From Roseiarcus sp963726105 (GTDB lineage: Bacteria; Pseudomonadota; Alphaproteobacteria; Rhizobiales; Beijerinckiaceae), in NCBI GenBank assembly GCA_963726105.1, contig CAVSBJ010000004.1, positions 310,001-374,000 of the forward strand: 64,000 nt of DNA, read 5' to 3'. The translations under genes and the position numbers were made by a program. Shown piece by piece: positions 8,497-18,242 of this stretch. How positions within the stretch are numbered: the stretch's first letter is position 1; each line of letters opens with the position of its first letter. The notes below the pieces were generated by a model. The model had not been told where the DNA came from and searched no databases. It saw only the letters and a list, made by a program, of their open reading frames with translations.

Positions 8497-9504
8497 TCAC
8501 GTCGCCGGGGCCAGCGCGTGAATATCTTTGTCGGCCCAGAGAACGGAAACGTCGTCGCCGATGTTGAGCGGGTCGCCGGCGAACTGCTCGTCGCTCACGA
8601 CCGCCGTCAGCTCGCCCACGCCCGGGCGGTCGAGCGACACCTGATAGTGCGCGCCCTGATATTCGACGGCGCGCACCGCGGCGACGAACCGGGCGTCGTT
8701 CGCGCCCGAGCCGTTGCCGCGCCGCAGCGTGATGCGGTCGGCGCGCACCGCGACCGGTCCCGCTGGCGTTTCGATCACGTTATGGCCGCCGAGGAAGCGG
8801 GCGATGAACTCGGTGGCGGGCTTTTCAAACAGCTCGAGCGGCGTCGCCGTCTGCTCGATGCGGCCCTTGTTCATCACGACGACGAGATCGGCGAGCGCAA
8901 GGGCCTCGTCCTGTCCGTGGGTGACATGGATGAAGGGGATGTTGAGCTGGCGCTGGAAACGGCGAAGCTCGGCGCGCATGCGCACGCGCAAGAAGGGGTC
9001 AAGCGCGGAAAGCGGCTCGTCCAGCAAAAGGATCTGCGGATCGGTGACGAGGGCGCGCGCGAGCGCGACGCGCTGTTGCTGGCCGCCGGACAATTGCGCC
9101 GGCACGCGCTGCGCATACGGCGTCATGGCGACGAGCTCGAGGAACTCCATCGCCTTCTGACGCCGCGTCGCCTTGTCGACGCCCTTCATCTTGAGCGAGA
9201 AGGCGACATTGTCGACGCAAGTGAGATGCGGGAAGAGCGCGTAGCTCTGGAACATCATCGCCGTGCCGCGCTTGGCGGGGGGCAGGTCGGTGACATTGGT
9301 CGCGCCGATGAGAATGTCGCCCTCCGTCGCGCTCTCGTGGCCCGCGATCATGCGCAAGGTCGAGGTCTTGCCGCAGCCCGACGGGCCGAGCAGGCAGCAA
9401 TAAGCGCCTGCCGGAACCTTGAGATCGATCGAATCGACCGCGGTCGTCGCGCCGTAACGCTTGGTGAGATGAACAAGTTCGAGGTCTGCAGGCTCCAACA
9501 CCAC
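8497..9504 (-). CDS. ABC transporter ATP-binding protein, PotA-like
   Basis: This ATPase energises the PotBCD-like importer. It has a Walker A GPSGCGKTSTLRMIAG, a Q-loop region (MMFQSYALFPHLT), the signature LSGGQQQRVALARALV, Walker B ILLLDEPLSALD and the switch His in HVTHGQDEAL. A C-terminal TOBE-like part (VRADRITLRRGNG) is typical of the PotA/MalK class. The frame is open far upstream to 9804, but that extension overlaps the groEL terminator and is not protein-like. The likely start is one of two tandem GTG codons (9504 or 9501) or the TTG at 9498, preceded by CGTGGGG. With the first GTG the product is 335 residues, normal for the family. It is the first gene of the operon. Confidence 0.88.
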   Translation of the reverse strand: MVLEPADLELVHLTKRYGATTAVDSIDLKVPAGAYCCLLGPSGCGKTSTLRMIAGHESATEGDILIGATNVTDLPPAKRGTAMMFQSYALFPHLTCVDNVAFSLKMKGVDKATRRQKAMEFLELVAMTPYAQRVPAQLSGGQQQRVALARALVTDPQILLLDEPLSALDPFLRVRMRAELRRFQRQLNIPFIHVTHGQDEALALADLVVVMNKGRIEQTATPLELFEKPATEFIARFLGGHNVIETPAGPVAVRADRITLRRGNGSGANDARFVAAVRAVEYQGAHYQVSLDRPGVGELTAVVSDEQFAGDPLNIGDDVSVLWADKDIHALAPAT

Positions 9505-9724
9505 CCCACGATTTGACGGTCGGTCTGGGGACCCGGTTTGCAACCCCCGTGCCAGTTGGGATTCCTCGCTGGCGGGGTTCAAAGAGTTGTCAGTGGAAGC
9601 TTTTCGGCCCAGGCTCGCGAACGCTGGTCGAGAGTTGCCGACAAATGAGGCGCCTCGTACACAATTGCGGCGCCTTATCCTGACGCCGTCGGGGCGCGCG
9701 GAGCGGACGAGCACCCAACAAAAA

Positions 9725-9744
9725 GGGCGGCCCTTCGGCCGCCC
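9725..9744 (-). terminator. Rho-independent terminator of groESL
   Basis: On the minus strand a perfect GGGCGGCC / GGCCGCCC stem with a four-base GAAG loop is followed by TTTTTGTT. It sits about 30 bases after the groEL stop codon. This is the clearest intrinsic terminator in the window. Confidence 0.88.
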
Positions 9745-9775
9745 CTTCGTTCTCAGTATGGAAGTGGCGCGGGAC

Positions 9776-11419
<1,644 letters not shown>

Positions 11420-11458
11420 TGACTTCAGTCCTCAGAAATTCGAGAGATAGCTTTGATT

Positions 11459-11776
11459 TCAGGCGGCTTTCTTGGAGGAGGAAGCGGAACCCTCGACCAC
11501 GCCCATGATGTCTGACTCCTTCATAATCAGGAGCTCCTCGCCGTCGATCTTGACCTCAGTGCCGCTCCACTTGCCGAACAGCACGCGGTCGCCGGCCTTC
11601 ACATCCAGGGGGACGAGCTTGCCGCTCTCGTCGCGGGCGCCCGGGCCAGCGGCGACGATTTCACCCTCTTGCGGCTTCTCCTTGGCGGTGTCCGGGATGA
11701 TGATGCCGCCCTTCGTCTTTTCCTCGCCTTCGATGCGACGAACGACGACGCGGTCATGCAGGGGACGAAATTTCAT
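11459..11776 (-). CDS. groES: Co-chaperonin GroES (10 kDa)
   Basis: The heptameric lid of the GroEL chamber. The 105-residue protein starts MKFRPLHDRVVVRRI and carries the mobile loop KTKGGIIIPDTAKEKPQEG, the roof segment and VLFGKWSGTEVKIDGEELLI. The C-terminus has an extra SASSSKKAA tail beyond the usual 95-97 residues, a common feature in alphaproteobacteria. It is the first gene of the groESL operon, immediately behind CIRCE. Confidence 0.98.
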   Translation of the reverse strand: MKFRPLHDRVVVRRIEGEEKTKGGIIIPDTAKEKPQEGEIVAAGPGARDESGKLVPLDVKAGDRVLFGKWSGTEVKIDGEELLIMKESDIMGVVEGSASSSKKAA

Positions 11777-11824
11777 GAATGTTTCCTCTTTGAAATTGCC
11801 CGCATGGGGCGCGGATTGGCAATG

Positions 11825-11851
11825 TTGGCACTCATCCTTGAGGAGTGCTAA
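11825..11851 (-). promoter_or_regulatory. CIRCE operator (HrcA-binding inverted repeat)
   Basis: TTGGCACTC, nine bases, GAGTGCTAA: a one-mismatch copy of the CIRCE consensus TTAGCACTC-N9-GAGTGCTAA. It lies 49-75 bases upstream of the groES start and just downstream of the predicted -10 box. HrcA repression of groESL is therefore expected. Confidence 0.95.
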
Positions 11852-11856
11852 CGGCG

Positions 11857-11888
11857 CTCAGATAGGGGTCATATGCGCCGTCGTCAAG
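11857..11888 (-). promoter_or_regulatory. RpoH-type heat-shock promoter of groESL
   Basis: On the minus strand CTTGACG is followed, about 16 bases later, by CCTATCTGAG. This fits the alphaproteobacterial RpoH consensus (CTTGAC...CYTATNTNNG). The same bases also read as a sigma-70-like TTGACG-N17-TATCTG. CIRCE begins immediately downstream, so dual control by RpoH and HrcA is likely. Confidence 0.8.
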
Positions 11889-12259
11889 GGCCTCTGAGCG
11901 CTTGTTTTTGCGGTTGAATTGGCTTCGCGGGACCCACCTCGCTTGCGCGCGCGCCACGTAGCGAATCCGCACCCACCTGTAAAACGAGTACCTGACTCGG
12001 ATCCTGAGAGATCAGTGCAGGGGATGGCTTAGCGCTGTCGCCGGTGCCGTTTCGAGTATTCGCTTTGGAAGTTCTCTATCCTGAACTTTATTTTAGTCGA
12101 ACTCTTTGCGATCCTCCGCGTTGATAACTGCGGAAACGAAGAACACGCGAAATCGTGATCACTTTGGATCTAGCCGGTGAGGAGAGCCGATCTATCTCAG
12201 ATCAAACGGGGGCGTTTGCGCGGCGCTGATGGCGTCGCCAAGGTAAAAGGAATGGAACC
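11889..12259 (+). other. Intergenic region, no gene seen
   Basis: About 370 bases of lower GC between the groESL promoter and the Gly/Tyr-rich gene. It should contain the promoter for the gene at 12260, but no clear sigma-70 pair is visible. AAAAGGAATGGAACC before 12260 gives a ribosome site. Confidence 0.4.
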
Positions 12260-12900
12260 ATGACTCTTGGCGCTATTCGAGTCTCAGCCCTCGCGCTCGG
12301 CGGGTCCGCTCTCACATTGTTTTCGCCCCTTCCCGTGGCGAACGCGGCGACGGTTGTTCATCACCCGGCCATTCACGGGCGCGTGACGTACGCCCACGGA
12401 CGTCACACGGTCCACCATTATGCCCACCACTACGTTCGCGGGCATCGCTACGCATACGGCAATGGCTACAACCCCGGCGCCGCGGCCGCCGTCGGCGTAA
12501 TTGGCGGCATCCTCGGAGCGGGCCTGGCCGGCGCCTATGACTGCGGCGGCTATGGCTATGGCTGTATGGCTATGGGGCCTGTGACGACTACGGCTACGGC
12601 TATGGATACGGGCCGTATTACGGCGGTTTCGGCTATGGGTATCCCGGCTATGGCTTCGGCGCGGGGTATGGCGGCCACGGCTATGGCGGTCGCTATGGCT
12701 ATGGCGGCTACGGCGGTCATTTCCGCGGCGGGGCCGCCCGCTTCGCCGGCGGCAACTTCGGCCACAGCTTCGGCGTCGGCCATTTCGGCGGCGGAGCCGC
12801 TCACTTCGCCGGCGGCAACTTCGGCCACATGGGCAGCTTTGGCGGCGGTCATTTCGGCGGCTTTGGTGGCGGTCATTTCGGCGGCGGCCATTTCCGTTAA
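12260..12900 (+). pseudogene. Secreted Gly/Tyr/His-rich protein with frameshift
   Basis: The gene starts MTLGAIRVSALALGGSALTL with a signal peptide ending near VANAATV, then a His/Tyr-rich stretch and a Gly-rich hydrophobic segment (AAAAVGVIGGILGAGLAGAY). At about 12563 the reading frame switches within a TATGGC repeat. Removing TG at 12563-12564, or adding one base, lets the coding continue in the next frame as GYGYGYGPYYGGFGYGYPGY and HFGGGHFGG repeats to a TAA at 12898-12900. The total is about 212 residues. The uninterrupted first frame, which reaches 13060, becomes Ala/Thr/Met-rich and looks like an out-of-frame shadow. Slippage in the repeat or sequencing error could explain it. Function is unknown; the composition resembles surface or matrix proteins. 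Confidence 0.7.
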
Positions 12901-13112
12901 CAAACCCGTCGCTTCGCATTCAGCTTCGGGCGGCTTCTGGCCGCCCGATTTTGTTTGGCCGCGGCCATGTGCGGCCGAGGCCGTTAGGCAACGCGGCTCG
13001 CTTGCTTCGCCTGTTTTTATGCGGCGCGGGAACCGTTTAGTCGGCGCGCGGGTTTCCTAGATCAGGAAGGGCCACCTCGCGGCCCGTACCGTCCGATCGA
13101 ACGAAGGAGGTC

Positions 13113-13553
13113 ATGATGACCTACAGTGTTTCTCGCATTTCGGCCGCCGCCTTAGGCGTGGCCGCGTTTGTGTCCCTGTCCACACTCTGCGCCGCGTTCG
13201 CGGATTCATCTGCGGAACCAGCGCCCACCCCAAGCACGCCCGCGAGGGTCGCGACGCCTACGCCCGCAACGACAACGGCCGCCGCGGCGCCGTCGCGTAG
13301 CGAGCCAGCCCCAACGCCTGGGTGGGCCGAGGCTGGGCCGAACAGCGCCAAGGTCGCTCAGCACCTCGGAGCACGCCATTATCGACGGCACTACGCATAT
13401 CGAACTGAGCGTCGCTATGACGGCAACCCTGTAGGGACTGCCGCGACACGGGTGGCCGGAGGCGTCGCCGATCTGGGTTCAATCGCCGCCTATCCGTTCT
13501 ATTGCTTCCCGAACTACGGCTCCTGCTCCGTTCGCATGCCGTATCGATTTTAA
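13113..13553 (+). CDS. Secreted Pro/Ala-rich hypothetical protein
   Basis: A 146-residue protein with a clear signal peptide (ISAAALGVAAFVSLSTLCAA, cleavage near AFA-DS). It then has a Pro/Thr/Ala linker (residues about 34-70) and a small C-terminal region with AGGVADLGSIAAYPFYCFPN and two further Cys/Phe-Pro motifs. An excellent AAGGAGG ribosome site precedes ATGATG at 13113. It follows the frameshifted Gly/Tyr-rich gene in the same direction. The Cys pair (FYCFPNYGSCS) could form a disulfide in the periplasm. No family is recognised. Confidence 0.65.
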   Translation: MMTYSVSRISAAALGVAAFVSLSTLCAAFADSSAEPAPTPSTPARVATPTPATTTAAAAPSRSEPAPTPGWAEAGPNSAKVAQHLGARHYRRHYAYRTERRYDGNPVGTAATRVAGGVADLGSIAAYPFYCFPNYGSCSVRMPYRF

Positions 13554-13720
13554 GCTGGCCGTCTAGCGATGGATCTGGTCGGCGGTTCGAGCAAATCGCC
13601 GAGAGTTCTTGTCGTAAAGCCTTGAGATCGCTTTTGTTGAAGCGCCCTGTAACTTGGCCGCGCTGGTTTCGCTGACTTTTTCTATAATTCCGGCCCAACG
13701 ACAACTTTTGAAGCGAACAA

Positions 13721-13734
13721 GGGCCTTCCGGCCC
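13721..13734 (-). terminator. Possible terminator of cpdR
   Basis: GGGCC and GGCCC pair with a four-base loop about 35-50 bases past the cpdR stop, followed on the minus strand by TTGTTCGCTTC. The T-tract is poor. Confidence 0.3.
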
Positions 13735-13769
13735 AGGGCGCCGGCGGTGGGGCCAGTCGAGCCGGTCTG

Positions 13770-14153
13770 TCAGGCCGCTTTGAGCAGGCGCTCCACTTCG
13801 TTAACCAAGTCTCTAAGATGAAACGGCTTTGAGAGGATGCGGGCGTCTTTTGGCGCCGCATTGGCAGGGTTGAGCGCCACGGCGGCGAAGCCCGTGATGA
13901 ACATGACCTTCATTTCCGGGTCGAGCTCGGTGGCGCGACGCGCGAGCTCGATGCCGTCCATCTCCGGCATGACAATATCCGTCAGCAAGAGTTCGAACGG
14001 TTCCTCACGCAGCCGATTGTAAGCCGAAAGCCCATTGTCGAAGGAGGTTACCTCGTAGCCGGCGTTTTGCAGCGCCTTGACGAGGAAGCGGCGCATGTCG
14101 TTATCGTCCTCCGCAAGTAAGATCTTGGCGGAAATCTCGACTGGCGTCTGCAT
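13770..14153 (-). CDS. cpdR: Single-domain response regulator CpdR
   Basis: CpdR is a stand-alone receiver domain that, when unphosphorylated, localises and activates the ClpXP protease on cell-cycle substrates such as CtrA and PdeA in Caulobacter and relatives. The 127-residue product has the acidic pair (LLAEDDNDMRRFL), the phospho-acceptor Asp in LLLTDIVMPEMDG, and the Thr and Lys of the active site (MFITGF, ILSKPFHLRDLV). There is no output domain. The ATG at 14153 follows GGGGAG; a GTG just before it is also possible. The N-terminus is about nine residues longer than usual. It is divergent from the N-formylglutamate amidohydrolase gene, a pairing common in alphaproteobacteria. Confidence 0.9.
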   Translation of the reverse strand: MQTPVEISAKILLAEDDNDMRRFLVKALQNAGYEVTSFDNGLSAYNRLREEPFELLLTDIVMPEMDGIELARRATELDPEMKVMFITGFAAVALNPANAAPKDARILSKPFHLRDLVNEVERLLKAA

Positions 14154-14297
14154 CACGCTCCCCTGGTAAGCCGAGCGACTTTGCGGCGCCCCAGTAAAAA
14201 TTTATTGAACCCGCCGACAAATCTCGCATCCCGCCGGGTTTGGGCGATATGATAGAGTTCAACCGCGCGCTTGATGCAAGCGCCAGTCGGAGGACCG

Positions 14298-15188
14298 ATG
14301 GAACAAGTCGAGGGGGCTGCTGTCCAGGACTTCGATCGGGCGTTCGAGACGATCGAGCCGCCTCGGTTGGCTTCGCCCCTCGTTTTCAGTTCTCCCCATT
14401 CCGGATCCACCTATCCTCAGCGCTTTCTTGCCGCCTCGCGGCTGGATCCTCTGACACTGCGCCGCTCGGAAGACGCTTTCGTTGACGAGCTCTTTTTGCC
14501 TTGCGTGGGGCTCGGCGCGCCACTGTTGCGGGCATTGTTCCCTCGCGCTTATCTCGATGTGAACCGAGAGCCCTACGAACTTGACCCGCAGATTTTCGAT
14601 GGCCGCCTGCCTGAGTTTGCAAACACCCGCTCTTTAAGAGTTGCGGTCGGGCTCGGCACGATTCCCAGGGTGGTCGGCGACGCGCAGCCGATCTACAGGA
14701 AACCGATTCCGGTCGCTGATGGTCTTTGGCGGATCGAGACGCTGTACCGGCCCTATCACGCGCAATTGAAGGCCCTGATCGAGCGCGCGCGCGGCTGGTT
14801 TGGAATAGCGGTGCTGCTCGACTGCCACTCGATGCCCTCGAACGCCGCGGATGTCGCTGGACTCGATATTGTGCTTGGCGACCGATATGGCGCAAGCGCG
14901 GCGCCCCCGGTCGTTGACGTCCTGGAATCGAGCCTCAAGCGCGCCGGCTATCGCGTCCGCCGCAATAAGCCATTCGCTGGAGGATATATCACCGAGCATT
15001 TCGGCTCGCCTGGCGACGGAGTCCATGCGGTTCAGATTGAGATCGCCAGGGCGCTCTACCTCGATGAGCGCAGGATCATCCGAACGGAACGATGGCCGGC
15101 GTTACAGGAGGATCTGCTTGCGGCGGCGAAGGCGCTCGCGCTGGAACTGGGCGGGAATCCGGAAGCGGGGCGTCTGGCGGCCGAATGA
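14298..15188 (+). CDS. N-formylglutamate amidohydrolase family protein
   Basis: The family hydrolyses N-formyl-L-glutamate to formate and glutamate, the last step of one histidine-degradation route. Many alphaproteobacterial members sit by cpdR and hisN, and their exact substrate is not proven. The 296-residue protein has the zinc-site segments FSSPHSGSTYP (His), RAYLDVNREPYELD (Asp/Asn/Arg) and LLDCHSMPS, plus GYITEHFGSPGDGVHAVQIE near the C-terminus, all typical of the family. The start at 14298 is chosen for its CGGAGGA ribosome site; an upstream ATG at 14271 lacks one. It is divergent from cpdR. Confidence 0.85.
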   Translation: MEQVEGAAVQDFDRAFETIEPPRLASPLVFSSPHSGSTYPQRFLAASRLDPLTLRRSEDAFVDELFLPCVGLGAPLLRALFPRAYLDVNREPYELDPQIFDGRLPEFANTRSLRVAVGLGTIPRVVGDAQPIYRKPIPVADGLWRIETLYRPYHAQLKALIERARGWFGIAVLLDCHSMPSNAADVAGLDIVLGDRYGASAAPPVVDVLESSLKRAGYRVRRNKPFAGGYITEHFGSPGDGVHAVQIEIARALYLDERRIIRTERWPALQEDLLAAAKALALELGGNPEAGRLAAE

Positions 15189-15274
15189 GCGAGCGCGGGG
15201 CCGACAAGACGGCTGTGAAAGCTGCACCGCGACGCGACGCAAAAATCGCGAAATGAGGAGCGGCGAAAAAAGGA

Positions 15275-15298
15275 GGCCGCCATGTCGCCATGGCGGCC
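15275..15298. terminator. Strong GC hairpin, possibly bidirectional terminator
   Basis: GGCCGCCATG and CATGGCGGCC form a perfect ten-pair stem with a TCGC loop, about 90 bases after the amidohydrolase stop. On the plus strand TTGAGTTTA follows. On the minus strand a run of six T follows two bases after TCC. It would end amidohydrolase transcription and block antisense reading. Confidence 0.6.
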
Positions 15299-15332
15299 TT
15301 GAGTTTAGGGAGGAAACGCCCAAGGAGGGCAT

Positions 15333-15464
15333 ATGCGGCAGGTCATGCCGCACCGCAACAATATCGTCGCTGACCGCTGCCGTTGCAAGTGTTTTCTTCA
15401 CCCTGTGGACGACCGGATCGTGAATCGGGAGCGCTGTTGCATTCCTGTTCGGACTTCACCATAG
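15333..15464 (+). CDS. Possible small Cys-rich protein (43 aa)
   Basis: An ATG at 15333 follows a near-perfect AAGGAGGG ribosome site at ideal spacing. It opens a 43-codon frame, MRQVMPHRNNIVADRCRCKC followed by a second half containing CC, ending at TAG 15462-15464. It has five cysteines and many arginines. It lies alone between a strong hairpin and an AT-rich stretch, ahead of hisN. The ribosome site is the main support. The composition could also arise by chance, and I do not recognise a family. It might be a leader peptide or a small regulatory protein. Confidence 0.35.
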   Translation: MRQVMPHRNNIVADRCRCKCFLHPVDDRIVNRERCCIPVRTSP

Positions 15465-15604
15465 CGGTATAAAAGACAATAATACAATAATATCAATGTT
15501 ATAAAACGATATAGCTGAGATACATCATCACTTTCCTATCGCACCCTTGGGATAGCAGATATGCCAGTGCCGCATGACGTTTCACGTGTTTGTGAGGGCT
15601 TTGT
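15465..15604 (+). promoter_or_regulatory. AT-rich leader before hisN
   Basis: This 140-base stretch is markedly AT-rich against its surroundings (ATAAAAGACAATAATACAAT and similar). It contains CCTATC/GGATAG inverted halves near 15536-15556. It probably holds the hisN promoter. No named operator is recognised. Confidence 0.35.
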
Positions 15605-16426
15605 GTGACCACAGTCGACTTTGCAGCCTTCGTTGAGCGACTCGCGCAGCTGTCAGGCGAGGTGATTCTCCCATTTTTTCGCAGCGCGATTCGCGCCGAA
15701 GACAAGTCGTTGGGCGGCGTGTTCGATCCCGTCACCGAGGCCGACCGGGGCGCCGAGGCGGCCATGCGCCGGCTCATCGCGCAGACGTTTCCCGCCCACG
15801 GGGTGATCGGAGAGGAATACGGGGCCGATCGTCCTGAGGCCGAATATGTCTGGGTCCTCGATCCGATCGATGGGACCAAGAGCTTCGTTTCCGGGCTGCC
15901 GACCTGGGGCACGTTGATCGGGCTCATGCATCGCGGCCAGCCGGTCTACGGCATGATGGCCCAGCCGTTCACGCGCGAGCGGTTCTATGGCGACGGCAAG
16001 CGCGCGAGCTCGCGCACGCTCGCTCCCTCGCATGGCGAGGCGCCTCCTTCGGAATGGGCGACCCGGAACCTGCATACGCGCAGCTGCGCGGCCCTCGCCG
16101 AAGCAACTCTCCTGACGACCAGCCCCTTGCTGATTCGGGATGACGCCGACCGGGCGGCCTATATGAGGGTCGAGAAGCAAGTCCGGCTCCCGCGTTATGG
16201 CGGCGACTGTTACGCCTATTGCGCGCTGGCGGCGGGCTTTGTCGACCTCGTGATCGAGACCAACCTCAAGCCTCACGACATCGTCGCGCTCGCGCCGATC
16301 ATCGAGGGGGCGGGCGGTCTGGTGACGACCTGGGACGGCGAGAACTCTGCCAAGGGGGGCCGAATCATCGCCGCCGGCGACCGGGCCGTCTACGATGAGG
16401 CCCGCCGTCTCTTGCTTCGGGGCTAA
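15605..16426 (+). CDS. hisN: Histidinol-phosphatase, inositol-monophosphatase type (HisN-like)
   Basis: A Mg-dependent phosphatase of the inositol monophosphatase superfamily. In alphaproteobacteria lacking HisB-type phosphatase, members in this neighbourhood dephosphorylate histidinol-phosphate in histidine synthesis. The 273-residue protein has the metal-site motifs GEEYG (Glu), WVLDPIDGTKSFVSGLPTWG (the Asp-Pro-Ile-Asp-Gly-Thr signature) and the late AGFVDLVIETNLKPHDIVAL (Asp). The start is a GTG with GTGAGGG upstream. The neighbours cpdR and the N-formylglutamate amidohydrolase match the conserved context. A general inositol-phosphatase role is the alternative. Confidence 0.82.
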   Translation: MTTVDFAAFVERLAQLSGEVILPFFRSAIRAEDKSLGGVFDPVTEADRGAEAAMRRLIAQTFPAHGVIGEEYGADRPEAEYVWVLDPIDGTKSFVSGLPTWGTLIGLMHRGQPVYGMMAQPFTRERFYGDGKRASSRTLAPSHGEAPPSEWATRNLHTRSCAALAEATLLTTSPLLIRDDADRAAYMRVEKQVRLPRYGGDCYAYCALAAGFVDLVIETNLKPHDIVALAPIIEGAGGLVTTWDGENSAKGGRIIAAGDRAVYDEARRLLLRG

Positions 16427-16615
16427 TCGCGCAACGCTGGCTCTGGCGGGCGGCGCCGGAACGGGCGCGCGGCGCGGCCGGCGCGAATTTGCGCATATAT
16501 GGGCAAATAAAAGCAAGCAGCCTCTCCCATGAGGCCGGACGGACCGTGCGGGCGATTGGTTCTGATCGTCGGCGCGCTGGGTGGTGGCCTCGACCGCAGC
16601 CCGATCTCAAGGCGA

Positions 16616-17920
16616 CTAAGATGCTGCTCGCTCCGGCTCACGCAGGCGCGACGCGCCAAGCGCCTTCATCACGAAGCGTTCATAACCCGGTTCGCTGCTG
16701 CCCTTGCGCACTTTCCGCAGAAAATACTTCTCAAAGCCGACCTTGGCGAGGTGCACCCAATAACCTTGGCTCGACCAATTGGCGTTGCGGGGCGGTATCT
16801 GCGGCAGCGCGACGAAAGCGACGCCGCTGTCGCCAAAGTCGGCGAGACAAACGGCGTTCCAGGTTGCGACATGGGTCGGCTCGCGACCGTCGATGAGATC
16901 GGCAATGTTGTGAGCTGCCGCAGTCACCATCGATTCGATCATGTAGCCCGTCTTCGGCACGCCCACGGGAACGGGCGTTGCTTCATAGGGCGGAATCGCG
17001 GTGCACACGCCGACCGCGAACACGTTGCGGAAGCTCGGGTTCCGCTGATGTTCGTCCATGGTCACGAAGCCGCGCGGGTTGGTGAGGCCGGGAATCCACT
17101 TCCCGTCCTCGCCCTTGAGGCAATCGACGCCCCGAAAAGCGGGGATCATCATCGTAAATGTCGACCTCAGCTTGTGCGTCTTTTTGACCGAGCCGTCGTC
17201 ATTGACCTCGGTCGCCTCGACCATGTCCGGCGCGACCCGATCGATTTTCGCATTGGTGATCCATTTGATGTCGCGGTCGCGGAGGATCAACTCCAGGAGG
17301 CTCTTGGTGTCGCCGACGCCGCCGAGCCCGAGATGGCCGATATAGGGTTCGGAGGTGATGAAGGTCATCGGCACGCGGTTCCGGATCTTCCGGCGGCGGA
17401 GGTCAGTGGCCGCGGTCAGCGCATATTCATACGCCGGCCCGAAACAGGACGCGCCCTGAACGGCGCCGACCACCATGGGGCCGGGATCCTTGCAGAACGT
17501 CTCCCAGCTCGTCGCCGCGGCCGCCGCGTCGTGGGTTTGGCAGATCGAGCGGGTGTTGGCTTGCGGTCCAAAGCCTTCGATTTCATCAAAGGCGAGCTTC
17601 GGCCCCGTCGCGATGACGAGGTAGTCGTAAGGCAGCGCGCGGCCGTCGTTGAGCAGCACTTCGCTTTTCTCCGGACGCGCTTGCTTCGCCCCGCAGGCGT
17701 GGAAGCCGATCCCAAGGCGGGCAAAAACCGGCGGCAGGTGAACTCTCACGTCTTCGGGCTTGCGCCAGTTCACGGCGACCCATGGATTGGATGGGATGAA
17801 CTCGAACCATTCCGATTCCGAGACGACGTCGATCTCGGCTTTACGGCCGAGCTTCTCACGAAGCTCGAAGGCCATCGGAACGCCGCCGATTCCGGCGCCC
17901 AGAACAACAACACGCGGCAT
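16616..17920 (-). CDS. sqr: Sulfide:quinone oxidoreductase
   Basis: A membrane-associated FAD enzyme that oxidises sulfide to sulfane sulfur and passes electrons to quinone. The 434-residue protein opens with the FAD-binding VVVLGAGIGGVPMAFEL and has the second nucleotide-binding segment DYLVIATGP. Cysteines occur at 127 (RSICQTH), 159 (GASCFGPAYEY) and 358 (NAVCLADFGDSG). This spacing mirrors the three redox cysteines of the Acidithiobacillus enzyme (128, 160, 356). VPKTGYMIESM and the hydrophobic/basic C-terminus (FEKYFLRKVRKG) fit membrane attachment. It starts after GGGAGG. It is downstream of a BigR-like persulfide sensor and a DUF2892 protein on the same strand, supporting a sulfide-induced detoxification unit. 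Confidence 0.92.
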   Translation of the reverse strand: MPRVVVLGAGIGGVPMAFELREKLGRKAEIDVVSESEWFEFIPSNPWVAVNWRKPEDVRVHLPPVFARLGIGFHACGAKQARPEKSEVLLNDGRALPYDYLVIATGPKLAFDEIEGFGPQANTRSICQTHDAAAAATSWETFCKDPGPMVVGAVQGASCFGPAYEYALTAATDLRRRKIRNRVPMTFITSEPYIGHLGLGGVGDTKSLLELILRDRDIKWITNAKIDRVAPDMVEATEVNDDGSVKKTHKLRSTFTMMIPAFRGVDCLKGEDGKWIPGLTNPRGFVTMDEHQRNPSFRNVFAVGVCTAIPPYEATPVPVGVPKTGYMIESMVTAAAHNIADLIDGREPTHVATWNAVCLADFGDSGVAFVALPQIPPRNANWSSQGYWVHLAKVGFEKYFLRKVRKGSSEPGYERFVMKALGASRLREPERAAS

Positions 17921-18037
17921 GCAAGCCTCCCTCGCAATGTCTATCTCGAGGCCTTTCCAAGCCTCCGATCCTGTCTCTTGCGTCCTGTTCGCGGCCCGCC
18001 GCCATGATCCAGATCAAGGCATGGCCTGCGCCGCTCC

Positions 18038-18241
18038 CTATTTGAAAGCCACGCCTTGTCCGACGCCGAGTCGCTTGAACACGACCGCGGCCGGGCAGAA
18101 GCCGGTGAATGACGCCTGAACGAGATTGAGGCCGACGAAAGCTGTCAGCAGCAACCAGTAAGGGCTGAACAGATCGGCGAGCGCGAGGCTCATCAGAACG
18201 ATGCAACCTGCAAAGGCCATCACGGCGCGGTCAAGTGTCAT
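18038..18241 (-). CDS. DUF2892 family small membrane protein
   Basis: A 67-residue protein with two membrane segments (AVMAFAGCIVLMSLALADLF and WLLLTAFVGLNLVQASFTGF) and the FCPAAVVFKRLG end. This is typical of DUF2892, also found fused to rhodaneses such as YgaP. It starts one base after the sensor stop, with a GAGGAGA site inside the sensor gene, so they are translationally linked. Two cysteines, one in FCP, suggest handling of sulfane sulfur or persulfide at the membrane. In BigR regulons of other bacteria a similar small membrane protein is found. Confidence 0.85.
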   Translation of the reverse strand: MTLDRAVMAFAGCIVLMSLALADLFSPYWLLLTAFVGLNLVQASFTGFCPAAVVFKRLGVGQGVAFK

Positions 18242-18242
18242 T

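Noticed and set aside
12565..13060. Ala/Thr/Met-rich continuation of the 12260 frame
   Set aside because: Typical out-of-frame reading of a Gly/Tyr repeat; the next frame gives the Gly-rich, protein-like sequence.
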